Of a stretch of 39,275 bases of DNA, positions 16,836 through 23,682 are shown piece by piece. The DNA comes from a virus. A program made the translations under genes and the position numbers. Under the pieces are notes generated by a model that worked only from the letters and a program-made list of their open reading frames with translations, searched no databases and was not told where the DNA came from. The stretch's first letter is position 1, and each line of letters starts with the position of its first letter. The stretch lies in the IMG/VR virus record IMGVR_UViG_3300025010_000136, positions 1-39,275 of that record, one strand, 5' to 3'.

Positions 16836-17012
16836 ATGTTATATGAAATTAGTGACCAAGTTAAGAATAATATATTAGTATTTTTAGATAGAGTAAGTTA
16901 TGTTGGATTTAGGGAAATTACTGTGGTGAATGAAGTATTAAATGTGTTAAACAATCCAATTAAAGAATCAATGCTCAAAGAGAAAGGAGTAGATGATAAA
17001 AAGAAAATATAA
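16836..17012 (+). CDS. Small phage protein (58 aa)
   Basis: Starts at ATG 16836 after AAGGAGGT and reads MLYEISDQVKNNILVFLDRV, then YVGFREITVVNEVLNVLNNP, ending KDDKKKI-like (VDDKKKI). Predicted two helices. The good ribosome-binding site and tail-operon position support a real gene. Similar short proteins occur among late genes of Gram-positive phages; no function known. Confidence 0.7.
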   Translation: MLYEISDQVKNNILVFLDRVSYVGFREITVVNEVLNVLNNPIKESMLKEKGVDDKKKI

Positions 17013-17071
17013 TAATTATATAAAATATTAATCATATAATATAAAAATTATAAATAAAGGAGGTAGATTAA

Positions 17072-17713
17072 TTGTCAATATTTTCTCCATACAACGAATT
17101 TTTTCAAATACTCTGGTTCACTGATGATAATGGAAATAAAATATCAGTTCAAAGATTAAATGAACAACATAAAATCGTAAATAATAGAATTATATTAAAA
17201 AATGTTCCAGATTCTTTTTATAAAGTATCAATAACATCTAAATATGAGATAGATATAAATCAAGCAATAACTGGAACATCATACTATAAAGTTGACTATG
17301 AAACAGGATATGTTTTTTTTGATTCTTCGCTTGAAGGTCAAACAATAACAGTAGCACAATATTTCGGTCGTGGGATCGTTTATATAATGGCAAAACGCAC
17401 ACAATTACAAAACGTAAATAATTTGTATACTTCCGATAATGTTGAAGATTTTGCCAATGAAATAACACAAAGAGTAGATAATTTAGTTTTAAATTCTGGT
17501 TCTGGTGATGCAGAAATTATTGATAGTAGAACTTCTACTCCAACAGGTATTACATATTCAACTTTAAAAAATAGATTAGATTTAGAATATGATGATTTTG
17601 TTAATAAACAAGGTGATAATAATATAACTGGTTCATTAAGTTTTAATAATAGATTTAAATTTGTATATAATTCAACAACTGATTCTCTAGATATAGAAAT
17701 AATACCAAATTAA
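17072..17713 (+). CDS. Phage baseplate/tail fibre protein
   Basis: 213 aa, TTG start after AAGGAGGT. The N-terminal 110 residues are beta-rich (FFQILWFTDDNGNKISVQRL, YYKVDYETGYVFFD). Near residues 148-168 it has AEIIDSRTSTPTGITYSTL, a motif common in baseplate upper proteins and fibres of Gram-positive siphoviruses just before a coiled coil or receptor domain. Short C-terminal beta module. Part of the same operon as the papain-like protein. Role by motif and position. Confidence 0.65.
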   Translation: MSIFSPYNEFFQILWFTDDNGNKISVQRLNEQHKIVNNRIILKNVPDSFYKVSITSKYEIDINQAITGTSYYKVDYETGYVFFDSSLEGQTITVAQYFGRGIVYIMAKRTQLQNVNNLYTSDNVEDFANEITQRVDNLVLNSGSGDAEIIDSRTSTPTGITYSTLKNRLDLEYDDFVNKQGDNNITGSLSFNNRFKFVYNSTTDSLDIEIIPN

Positions 17714-17734
17714 AAAGTAGGTGATAATGATAAT

Positions 17735-18067
17735 ATGACAGTTATTGCACGTTTATTTAGAAATGGAAATCTACATATTGCAGGAAATTTATATACAACA
17801 GAACCTACATTTGATGATACAGAATTAATTGATGATACTACTTTATTAGATGATGCATATGTTTTTGATACTGCAAATGAATTTGATACATTTTTTAGTT
17901 ATTTATTTAGTTTAACAATCTCTCAATTAAATGTAGATACTTTTAGAATTGATTCACATGGCAATTTAATAACTCCACAATTAAATCAATCTGCAAGTAA
18001 TATTAATATAAATAATAATAAACATTTATCAATTACTGGTGTCTTAACTGAGAACACCAGTTTTTAA
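17735..18067 (+). CDS. Small tail-associated protein, function unknown
   Basis: 110 aa, ATG after GTAGGTGATAAT. Acidic, beta-rich N-terminus (RLFRNGNLHIAGNLYTTEPT) followed by Asp/Thr-rich repeats TEPTFDDTELIDDTTLLDDA. Seen at the end of an operon of fibre proteins; possibly a fibre or adaptor subunit. Its last codons form the left and right arms of a terminator. Confidence 0.55.
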   Translation: MTVIARLFRNGNLHIAGNLYTTEPTFDDTELIDDTTLLDDAYVFDTANEFDTFFSYLFSLTISQLNVDTFRIDSHGNLITPQLNQSASNININNNKHLSITGVLTENTSF

Positions 18068-18072
18068 TTTTT
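18035..18072 (+). terminator. Rho-independent terminator overlapping the gene end
   Basis: ACTGGTGT (18035-18042) and ACACCAGT (18054-18061) form an 8-bp stem followed by TTTTTAATTTTT. The stop codon of the gene before it lies in the T tract. It marks the end of the strongly AT-rich block. Confidence 0.75.
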
Positions 18073-18097
18073 ATAATAAATTAAGGAGAGTGAGAGT

Positions 18098-18949
18098 ATG
18101 GCACAAAATCCTTTAAGTGATTTTTTAACTACGTTTAAAAATGGCACATCAAAAGCATTGCGAGTTGTTTCTGAAAATTTTGTTACAGGTGGATATTCCC
18201 CTGCTAATTTAACAATGCAAAATGCTGTAACAGCAGATGGCAATGGAACAAATTTAGATGTAAATGATTATGCAACTGCTATACTAGAAGTTAGAGGTAC
18301 TTTTTCTGCAACAATTAATTTTGAAGGTTCAATTGATGATACAAATTGGTATCCTATAGTAGCAACGAAAAATGATAGTACACAAAGTAGTACGACTACT
18401 ACGGTAGGGTTATATGAAATAAAAGTTGCTACTATAAAATCTGTACGTGCAAGAGTTAGTGGTTACGCTAGTGGTAGTATTACTGTAATTGGTAAGGTTA
18501 GTCCGTTGGTTAATTCTGAGAAGAGTATCCAACTAACTGGTAGTAAAGTTGCAGAAGGAATAGCAGATTTTGTACTAAATGCAGAAGGTACGTTGTTAGC
18601 AAGTGCTACAAGAACTAGCACTACAACCAGCCCAAATATGACGAATAAAAATGCAAAAGGGATTTTAGTATCACTAAACGTAACTGTTGCATCTGGCACA
18701 GGTGGTTTGCAAGTTGTTATAAGAGGACATGACCCTGTTACTGGAACAGTTTATTGGCTAAACGCACTCCCTGTTGCTGTTGTTGCCACTGGAATAAATG
18801 TCTATGAAGTTTGTCCTGCTGTTAACACAGCAGCATCAGGGGTAAAACAAAGAACATCGGGGGAGCTACCTAGAACGTGGTCTGTTTCCGTCATTCATGG
18901 TGATTCGAGCAGCTACACTTACAGTGTTGGCTATTCGTTGGGGGTGTAA
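18098..18949 (+). CDS. Phage tail/fibre protein, compositionally mosaic
   Basis: 283 aa, ATG after AAGGAGAG. Beta-sandwich-like: residues 60-125 contain ATINFEGSIDDTNWYPIVAT, a pattern common in phage tail and virion decoration proteins; the C-terminal 130 residues are a second beta-rich domain (GLQVVIRGHDPVTGTVYWLN). Base composition changes inside the gene: 60-base lines near 18121 and 18301 are about 27-28% GC, near 18421 and 18661 about 37-38%, and near 18721 about 47%. This suggests recombination within the gene. Likely an adhesion or decoration protein. Confidence 0.6.
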   Translation: MAQNPLSDFLTTFKNGTSKALRVVSENFVTGGYSPANLTMQNAVTADGNGTNLDVNDYATAILEVRGTFSATINFEGSIDDTNWYPIVATKNDSTQSSTTTTVGLYEIKVATIKSVRARVSGYASGSITVIGKVSPLVNSEKSIQLTGSKVAEGIADFVLNAEGTLLASATRTSTTTSPNMTNKNAKGILVSLNVTVASGTGGLQVVIRGHDPVTGTVYWLNALPVAVVATGINVYEVCPAVNTAASGVKQRTSGELPRTWSVSVIHGDSSSYTYSVGYSLGV

Positions 18950-18952
18950 AAT

Positions 18953-19144
18953 ATGGGTTTAGTAACTACAGCAGCTGAAACAACAACTGAATACATTTTA
19001 AACGTAACAGATGAAACAAATGGGAATAGGTATGTATACAAGTTTGGTAAAGACCAAGACATACAAATAAGTAAGCGAGAAGCGGAATTGCTCGCACAAT
19101 TTGAAATTGACAAAAAGCAACCGCCACAAGAAATACTCTTATAA
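18953..19144 (+). CDS. Small phage tail-operon protein (63 aa)
   Basis: Starts 3 bases after the previous stop, so it is probably translationally coupled. MGLVTTAAETTTEYILNVTD, then YVYKFGKDQDIQISKREAEL, a short beta hairpin and helix. No family recognised. Last gene before the RHH/recombinase module. Confidence 0.55.
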   Translation: MGLVTTAAETTTEYILNVTDETNGNRYVYKFGKDQDIQISKREAELLAQFEIDKKQPPQEILL

Positions 19145-19169
19145 CTAACCAACGAAAAGCGTTAGTTAG

Positions 19170-19196
19170 ATAACTCATATAACTAATATAACTTAA
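19170..19196. repeat. Three tandem 9-base repeats with ATAACT half-sites
   Basis: ATAACTCAT, ATAACTAAT and ATAACTTAA follow one another without gaps. The same ATAACT word makes up the palindromes around the RHH/recombinase promoters at 19410-19421 and 19456-19476. Candidate RHH repressor sites beyond the end of its own gene, or arm-type sites for the recombinase. Confidence 0.6.
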
Positions 19197-19208
19197 AAAC
19201 AGACAAAA

Positions 19209-19240
19209 GAGAAGACCTCTTATTTTTTAGAGGTCTTCTC
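19209..19240 (-). terminator. Terminator of the minus-strand RHH gene
   Basis: GAGAAGACCTCT (19209-19220) and AGAGGTCTTCTC (19229-19240) form a perfect 12-bp stem overlapping the last codons of the RHH gene; on the minus strand it is followed by TTTTGTCTGTTTTT. Confidence 0.75.
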
Positions 19241-19381
19241 TAGCGCGATACTAATTAGTTGTCTTATGGCTTCGTTCCTGTTTTTAAGCTTATTATCATG
19301 CCAGTATTTTTCTATTTTTGCAAGCATATCGTTTGGGAATGTAGCCAGGACCTGTGTATTTTTATCCTTGTCAACAGCCAT
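19220..19381 (-). CDS. RHH (Arc/CopG-type) repressor next to the recombinase
   Basis: 53 aa reading MAVDKDKNTQVLATFPNDML, then AKIEKYWHDNKLKNRNEAIR and QLISIALEKTSKK. The pattern of a beta strand (QVLATFPNDML), a first helix (AKIEKYW) and RNEAIRQLISIALEK is a classic short RHH protein that binds DNA as a dimer of dimers. GGAGG precedes the ATG. It is divergent from the tyrosine recombinase, and its promoter spacer holds the palindrome AGTTATATAACT. Likely autorepressor and regulator of the recombinase. Too short for many ORF callers. Confidence 0.85.
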   Translation of the reverse strand: MAVDKDKNTQVLATFPNDMLAKIEKYWHDNKLKNRNEAIRQLISIALEKTSKK

Positions 19382-19403
19382 GCCTTAGCACCTCCATTAA
19401 AAT

Positions 19404-19432
19404 ATTATAAGTTATATAACTCATATTGACAA
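19404..19432 (-). promoter_or_regulatory. Promoter of the RHH gene
   Basis: Minus-strand TTGTCA (complement of 19427-19432) and TATAAT (complement of 19404-19409) with a 17-base spacer. The spacer contains the palindrome AGTTATATAACT (19410-19421), so binding there should block it. The -35 overlaps that of the divergent recombinase promoter. Confidence 0.8.
19410..19421. promoter_or_regulatory. Operator palindrome O1 (AGTTATATAACT)
   Basis: Perfect 12-bp palindrome made of two inverted ATAACT half-sites, inside the RHH promoter spacer and 4 bases upstream of the recombinase -35. Confidence 0.7.
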
Positions 19433-19454
19433 GCCCTCTATGCAGCATTATAAT
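19426..19454 (+). promoter_or_regulatory. Consensus sigma-A promoter of the tyrosine recombinase
   Basis: TTGACA (19426-19431), 17-base spacer, TATAAT (19449-19454): a perfect consensus. Such a strong promoter is normally kept silent by a repressor, which fits the flanking operators. Confidence 0.9.
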
Positions 19455-19455
19455 T

Positions 19456-19476
19456 AGTTATATAGGTTATATAACT
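19456..19476. promoter_or_regulatory. Operator cluster O2 downstream of the -10 box
   Basis: AGTTAT (19456-19461) and ATAACT (19471-19476) in inverted orientation, with an inner perfect palindrome GTTATATAAC (19466-19475). It covers the expected transcription start of the recombinase. Confidence 0.65.
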
Positions 19477-19496
19477 TAATGGTGAGGTGTTGATTA

Positions 19497-20339
19497 ATGT
19501 TGCTTAGTGAGGCTTGGAAATTATATGAGGGCGATAAGCGGTTGTTGGGATACTCTCCCCACACGCTTAATGCATACCAAATACAGTCGAACTTATTAAT
19601 TAGACACATAGGAGACATTGAAATTGAAGATGTTACCCATCTTTCTCTTAAAGAGTATTTAATCAAGCAAGATCATCTTAAGCCTGCTAGTATCGGGCAT
19701 AGAATAAAGTTTATACGCGCCTTCTTTAGATACCTGCATGAAGAAGGTTTTATTGAACGAAATGTTTCCTCGAAACTAAAGGAACCAAAGCAGGGCGCCA
19801 GGATCCCAAAGGCGCTGAATACTGAAGAAGTGGAATTGTTACGGGATGCCTGTAGTAGTTCGCTTGAAAAGGCACTTATGGAGTTTTTCTACGCCTCAGG
19901 TTGCCGGATAGGCGAGGTGCATGGACTAAACATAAAGGATGTTAATTGGCAGACGAGGTCAGCGACGGTCATCGGCAAGGGCAATAAACAGCGCGAGGTG
20001 TATTTTACTGAGAGGTGCAGGATTTGGCTTCAGAGATATCTGCAGTCCCGCAAAGATGAACACGAAGCACTATTTGTCACCGTCCGGAACCCTATCAGGC
20101 GCATGTCGATAGCCAGGATAAGGGAGATAGTGAAAGATATTGCCAAACACTCAGAGGTCGAAGTAAACGTCTATCCGCATAGATGGCGACATACGACAGC
20201 CACCACGATGTTGGAGAATGGGGCACCATTACATGTTATTATGTCCAGTATGGGCCACGCTAGGCCCAGTACGACGTTAATTTACGCGCAGCTCAGCGGG
20301 GAGCGTCGCCGCCAGGAGTATAATAAATATTTTAGGTAG
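19497..20339 (+). CDS. Tyrosine recombinase/integrase (XerC/D-like)
   Basis: 280 aa. N-terminal SAM-like DNA-binding domain (about 1-95) and C-terminal catalytic domain with the full set: Arg137 in ASGCRIGEVHGL, Lys in GKGNKQREVYF, His228/Arg231 in PHRWRHTTATTM, His254 in MGHARPSTTLIY and nucleophile Tyr263. ATG 19497 follows GTGAGGTG. It is driven by a consensus promoter under apparent RHH control and ends in a terminator just before the second tail cassette. It could integrate the whole element or exchange tail cassettes; no att site was identified. GC is intermediate between regions A and B. Confidence 0.9.
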   Translation: MLLSEAWKLYEGDKRLLGYSPHTLNAYQIQSNLLIRHIGDIEIEDVTHLSLKEYLIKQDHLKPASIGHRIKFIRAFFRYLHEEGFIERNVSSKLKEPKQGARIPKALNTEEVELLRDACSSSLEKALMEFFYASGCRIGEVHGLNIKDVNWQTRSATVIGKGNKQREVYFTERCRIWLQRYLQSRKDEHEALFVTVRNPIRRMSIARIREIVKDIAKHSEVEVNVYPHRWRHTTATTMLENGAPLHVIMSSMGHARPSTTLIYAQLSGERRRQEYNKYFR

Positions 20340-20363
20340 ACCGTCCTTTTAGGGCGGTTTTCT
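20340..20363 (+). terminator. Rho-independent terminator after the recombinase
   Basis: ACCGTCC (20340-20346) and GGGCGGT (20352-20358), 7 bp with one G-U pair and a TTTTA loop, then TTTTCTT. It stands between the recombinase and the tail terminator gene, with no promoter seen between them. Confidence 0.75.
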
Positions 20364-20378
20364 TATGGAGGAATGGTA

Positions 20379-20753
20379 TTGCTCTTAGAAGATATTGGAG
20401 GATATTTGCAAGCGCAGGGGATAGGTACAGTTGGCGCTGATATTTTTTTAGGTTTTCTGCCGGAAGCCCCAGATAGCTGTGTTGCCCTGTTCGAGTACGC
20501 CGGTAGCCCTCCCGATTTGCACTGGGATGGTGAATACCCAGGACTGCAAGTGCGAGTAAGGAACAAAAGTTACGCTACTGGACGAGCAAAGATTGAACAG
20601 GCAAAAAATGCTCTGCATGGCTTGACTGAACAGACACTGGGCGTAACCCGCTATCTGTTGGTTAAGGCAAAGCAATCGCCTGAGAGTATGGGCCGAGATG
20701 CAAACGGTAGAAATGAGTGGGTTATTAATTTCACTATAATTAAGGAGGTATAA
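20379..20753 (+). CDS. Phage minor capsid / tail terminator-like protein
   Basis: 124 aa from TTG 20379. That start is preferred because GGAGG (20367-20371) is 7 bases upstream; the ATG at 20373 is only 1 base from it. The sequence LEDIGGYLQAQGIGTVGADI, then PDSCVALFEYAGSPPDLHWD and YPGLQVRVRNKSYATGRAKI, matches the Minor_capsid_3 group that acts as head-tail completion or tail terminator protein, usually just upstream of the tail tube gene, as here. First gene of region B. The head genes that normally precede it are absent. Confidence 0.75.
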   Translation: MLLEDIGGYLQAQGIGTVGADIFLGFLPEAPDSCVALFEYAGSPPDLHWDGEYPGLQVRVRNKSYATGRAKIEQAKNALHGLTEQTLGVTRYLLVKAKQSPESMGRDANGRNEWVINFTIIKEV

Positions 20754-20757
20754 ACAA

Positions 20758-21153
20758 ATGGCAGTAGCAGGTAAAAGTGGTGGGTTTTATATTGGCGTAA
20801 ACAAAGTGGCGGAGATTAAAAATTGGTCCTTGGATGTGGGTGCCGATATGATGGACAGCACCAACTTTGACTCTAACGGTTGGAAAGAATTTATTGCTGG
20901 CTTAAAAGAATGGAGCGCATCAGCGGAAGGAAACTATAAAATCAATGCCGATGCAAATGGACAAAAGGCTATTCAGGATGCTTGGCTTGCCGGTACCCCC
21001 CTATCCATTGAATTGCGTGTTGGCGCTACTTTCCCGAAGTACACTGGATCGGCTCTGGTATCATCCATGCCCATCGAGGTAGCAGTAGATGGTATTGTTG
21101 GTTTTTCCGTGGAGCTCCAAGGCACAGGTGCATTAACTTATGCTGCAGCCTAA
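20758..21153 (+). CDS. Major tail tube protein (siphovirus MTP, paralogue 1)
   Basis: 131 aa, ATG after AAGGAGGT. Forms the hexameric rings of the tail tube. MAVAGKSGGFYIGVNKVAEI, then TNFDSNGWKEFIAGLKEW and VELQGTGALTY match TP901-type tail tube proteins. The next two genes share the same core pattern (W.....D.T.F.S.GW+E ... SA ... EG.A ... ET+.F.G.G), so it is the first of three tandem paralogues. No N-terminal extension. Confidence 0.8.
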   Translation: MAVAGKSGGFYIGVNKVAEIKNWSLDVGADMMDSTNFDSNGWKEFIAGLKEWSASAEGNYKINADANGQKAIQDAWLAGTPLSIELRVGATFPKYTGSALVSSMPIEVAVDGIVGFSVELQGTGALTYAAA

Positions 21154-21178
21154 TCAATAGAATGCAGGAGATGATAAT

Positions 21179-21770
21179 ATGACATTAGCGGGAAAATTAG
21201 GTGCGGTGTATGTGCAAACAGATGTCGCACCTGTTGCATTTACAAATGAGGCAACTACCGCAAACGCAACCCGGACACGGTATACCATCACGGATGTGAC
21301 AAAACGGTATTGGGATAAGAATACTGCCGTAGTCGTAAAGGTGGGTGGTAACACGGTCACAAATGGCTACACACTTGAACACGCAGGCGGGGTAGTGGTA
21401 TTTGATGTAGCCCAGGCAGTTGGCGCAGTTGTAACCGTCAGTGGCAGAGGCGGGTGGTTTTTTCAATTGGAGCATTGATCCTACGCTGGACATGCAGGAT
21501 AAAACCACGTTTCAGAGTAATGGTTGGAAAGAATTTGAGTCTACATTAAATGGATTTACTGGCAGTGCCGAAGCATATTGGGGTGACGAGCAGTTTTTCG
21601 AGGCCTTGGGTTCTGAGGTTATCGTTGTGCTGCATGTTAACGAATCAACAGGCATACGTTACGAGGGTTACGCGATTATCTCTGCTGACGGCATTAAGTT
21701 GGCGGTTGACGAGTTAATACAAGAAACAGTGGAATTTCAGGGTGATGGCTCGTTTCACTACCGGGAGTGA
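21179..21770 (+). CDS. Tail tube paralogue 2, interrupted by a frameshift at a T6 run
   Basis: An N-terminal domain (21179-21478, 99 aa; TRTRYTITDVTKRYWDKN, GYTLEHAGGVVVFD) and a tail-tube core (to 21770; FFNWSIDPTLDMQDKTTFQ, NGWKEFESTLNG) lie in adjacent frames. The neighbouring paralogue has both in one frame. A +1 shift at TTT TTT C (T6 run 21458-21463) gives a continuous protein of about 196 aa through GGWFFNWSIDP. Possible causes are a one-base insertion, a sequencing error, or a programmed +1 shift of tRNA-Phe from UUU to UUC. Product and role as for the tail tube genes around it. Confidence 0.7.
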
Positions 21771-21776
21771 TGATGT

Positions 21777-22427
21777 ATGGCTATTCGCGGTAGTATAGGC
21801 GGTATATTTACACCGACACCGGACCAGGCATTTGCCTGCGACCTGGTAGGCTACGACCCAGCGGCAAACGGTATTTATGACTTTACAGATGCTCCTACCG
21901 TGGCCGATATTACCGGCACCAGGTTTACTATTGATGATCCAGGCATGAGGTACTGGTCTAAGAACCACGATGTAACCGTAAAGGTTGACGGGGCTGTTGT
22001 TTCATCCGGCTACACAGTAGAGCACGCTGGCGGTGTAGTAGTATTCAGCGACACCCAGGGCGGGGCCGTAACTGTCAGCGGCAAGTATCTGCAGATGCAC
22101 CAGGTTGGTGGTTGTTTTAATTGGGCATTGGAGCAATTATCCGACACCAGGGAAGCTACGAAGTTCACATCTGGTGGCTGGCGGGAGAAAAAGCAGTCGA
22201 TGAACTCCTTTGTGGCCACAGCCAAAGCGTACTGGGTAGACGGCGACTGGCTCCGGGACCTGGGGCAGGAAATTATCTTGGTGCTCTATACCGACACTGG
22301 CAATGATGTTCGGTATGAAGGGTTTGCAATTGTAAATGAGGATAGTATTGAAAAATCTGTTGAAAAAATTATTGAGGAAACAATCGGCTTCTATGGACAG
22401 GGGCCGATTTATTTTAGGGAGGAATAG
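21777..22427 (+). CDS. Tail tube paralogue 3 with N-terminal extension
   Basis: 216 aa. Residues about 50-100 (GTRFTIDDPGMRYWSKNHDV, YTVEHAGGVVVFSD, TVSG) repeat the extension domain of paralogue 2; residues about 113-216 (GGCFNWALEQLSDTREATKF, GWREKKQSMN, RYEGFAIVNED, EETIGFYGQGPIYFREE) are the tail-tube core. It may form a second ring type or decorate the tube. Three tube-like genes in a row are unusual for a siphovirus cassette. Confidence 0.65.
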   Translation: MAIRGSIGGIFTPTPDQAFACDLVGYDPAANGIYDFTDAPTVADITGTRFTIDDPGMRYWSKNHDVTVKVDGAVVSSGYTVEHAGGVVVFSDTQGGAVTVSGKYLQMHQVGGCFNWALEQLSDTREATKFTSGGWREKKQSMNSFVATAKAYWVDGDWLRDLGQEIILVLYTDTGNDVRYEGFAIVNEDSIEKSVEKIIEETIGFYGQGPIYFREE

Positions 22428-22430
22428 TAA

Positions 22431-22772
22431 ATGCCAAGAACTAAAGAAGTTGAAATAGCAGGCAAGAAGATTACAGTCACTGAGCGCAAAATCAAGGAAC
22501 TGGAAGCCCTGGCCGTTAGTCTGAGCGGCAGTCTGGATGTCATTTTCAAGGCAGAATCTTCTCGGGATGCCCTGGAAGCGGTTACCGGCATTCTTTACAA
22601 GCACGTCCCGGAGATATTCCCAGGGATCACGAAAGAAGATATTCAGGAGGCTTATTTGAGTGAGGTCGAAGAATTGGCAGGTGCTTTTATCGACCTCCAT
22701 TTTTTAGCCCTGAAACGCCTGCTGTCGGGCCTAGTGGCACTGGTGCAGGCGGGCACGAAGGGCAAGATGTAG
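22431..22772 (+). CDS. Tail assembly chaperone, short form (gpG-like)
   Basis: 113 aa, ATG after AGGGAGGAA, 3 bases after the tube paralogue. Acidic to neutral helical protein (KITVTERKIKELEALAVSLS, AYLSEVEELAGAFIDLHFLA). Position between the tail tube and tape measure genes and the overlapping second frame identify it as the short chaperone of the gpG/gpGT pair. These coat the tape measure protein before tube assembly and are not in the final particle. Confidence 0.75.
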   Translation: MPRTKEVEIAGKKITVTERKIKELEALAVSLSGSLDVIFKAESSRDALEAVTGILYKHVPEIFPGITKEDIQEAYLSEVEELAGAFIDLHFLALKRLLSGLVALVQAGTKGKM

Positions 22773-23119
22773 GCTGGATAACAGTCGAAGTATTGGCGCT
22801 GCTCGGTCGGGAGTGCGGTTGGAAACGTGCTGATCTGGCCGAGTTTACACCGATGCAGCTGCACGACATAGCCAAGGAAACGCTTCACCAAAAGCAACAA
22901 GATTGGTGGGAAGATTCCTACCCGGTCGCGCAGCTTTCGGCGCTGACTGCCAACCTGCATCGAAAAAAAGGCAGTAAGGCGTTTAAAATTGAGCAGTTTA
23001 TCGGGAAGCGGCCAAAGAGACGTGAAAAAAAGGAAGTAAAGAATGATGATCTGGCTTCTTTGGTGCAGGCGGCAAAGGCGAAGGGACTTAAGGTACCGGG
23101 TAAGCTAAAGCACCTTTAA
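22431..23119 (+). CDS. Tail assembly chaperone, -1 frameshift fusion (gpGT-like)
   Basis: The -1 frame is open from 22664 to 23119. Shifting at 22700-22706 joins 92 residues of the short form to about 137 more: SPETPAVGPSGTGAGG linker, then VGWITVEVLALLGRECGW and FTPMQLHDIAKETLHQKQQD, with a basic tail (KRPKRREKK). Expected size about 229 aa. The T domain in known phages contacts the tail tube protein. An independent TTG start at 22793 has no ribosome-binding site, which favours the fusion. Confidence 0.75.
22700..22706 (+). other. Programmed -1 frameshift slippery site T TTT TTA
   Basis: In the zero frame the codons are CAT TTT TTA GCC, so T TTT TTA fits X XXY YYZ exactly. A CGCCTG/CAGGCG stem (22716-22721 with 22746-22751) begins 9 bases downstream, the usual distance of a stimulatory structure. 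Confidence 0.75.
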
Positions 23120-23127
23120 CTGATTAA

Positions 23128-23613
23128 TTACTTAAAACTACCATCAACCTTATATTTTATTGAACCAGTGGGCCACGTCTTTAACCATAAAATGGCGTAT
23201 GTTTGCCTGGCTGGTTCTAAGTCTTTTGGGTAAACAACATCCCAGCCCAATTGGGAGCCGTCAGTGTCTAACGATCTTACTTCCACGGAGCCAGAAAATA
23301 TTTTGTCACTGTTGTTTTTGACATACACAACTACTTTTTGTTGACCCTTAGAGTTAATCATGTCTTGAGCTTCGGTTTTGACTTCGATTTGTTGCTGCTG
23401 AGCTTCAATGCGCTGTTGTTCTGCCCGTTGTTGTTCCATTGCTTCTTGAGGATCAGGTGCAGTTATCCCTGCAGTAATAATTAAGATAATTCCAGATATT
23501 GCAAGTAATGCTGGGATTTTGCGTCCAGCAGTTTTTGGCAATTTACCAAAAATAAGCCCGATTACACCTAATAGCAGTAATAGAACTCCAAGCGCAAAAT
23601 AAATTCCATCCAT
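23128..23613 (-). CDS. Small membrane protein (accessory gene in the tail cassette)
   Basis: 161 aa. Two transmembrane helices (FALGVLLLLLGVIGLIFG and IPALLAISGIILIITAGI), a Gln/Glu-rich coiled coil (about residues 58-85) and a C-terminal beta domain (QQKVVVYVKNNSDKIFSGSV) of the FxLYD/extracellular beta-sandwich kind. Transcribed against the tail genes, between the chaperones and tape measure, so it is a lysogen-expressed accessory gene rather than a virion gene. GGGGGTGA precedes its start. Cell-envelope protection or superinfection exclusion is speculation. Confidence 0.65.
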   Translation of the reverse strand: MDGIYFALGVLLLLLGVIGLIFGKLPKTAGRKIPALLAISGIILIITAGITAPDPQEAMEQQRAEQQRIEAQQQQIEVKTEAQDMINSKGQQKVVVYVKNNSDKIFSGSVEVRSLDTDGSQLGWDVVYPKDLEPARQTYAILWLKTWPTGSIKYKVDGSFK

Positions 23614-23682
23614 AAATTATCACCCCCTTAGGTTATTATATAATACCAATATTTATTTAGAAAGGGGGATTGGTGAGCAATA

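Noticed and set aside
19145-19168. CTAAC/GTTAG stem-loop after the gene ending at 19144 as a terminator
   Set aside because: No T run follows; the stem is imperfect and could equally be a recombination or operator sequence. Not listed as a terminator.
22793-23119. Second chaperone ORF as an independent gene with TTG start
   Set aside because: No ribosome-binding site at 22793, and a canonical frameshift site upstream explains it better.
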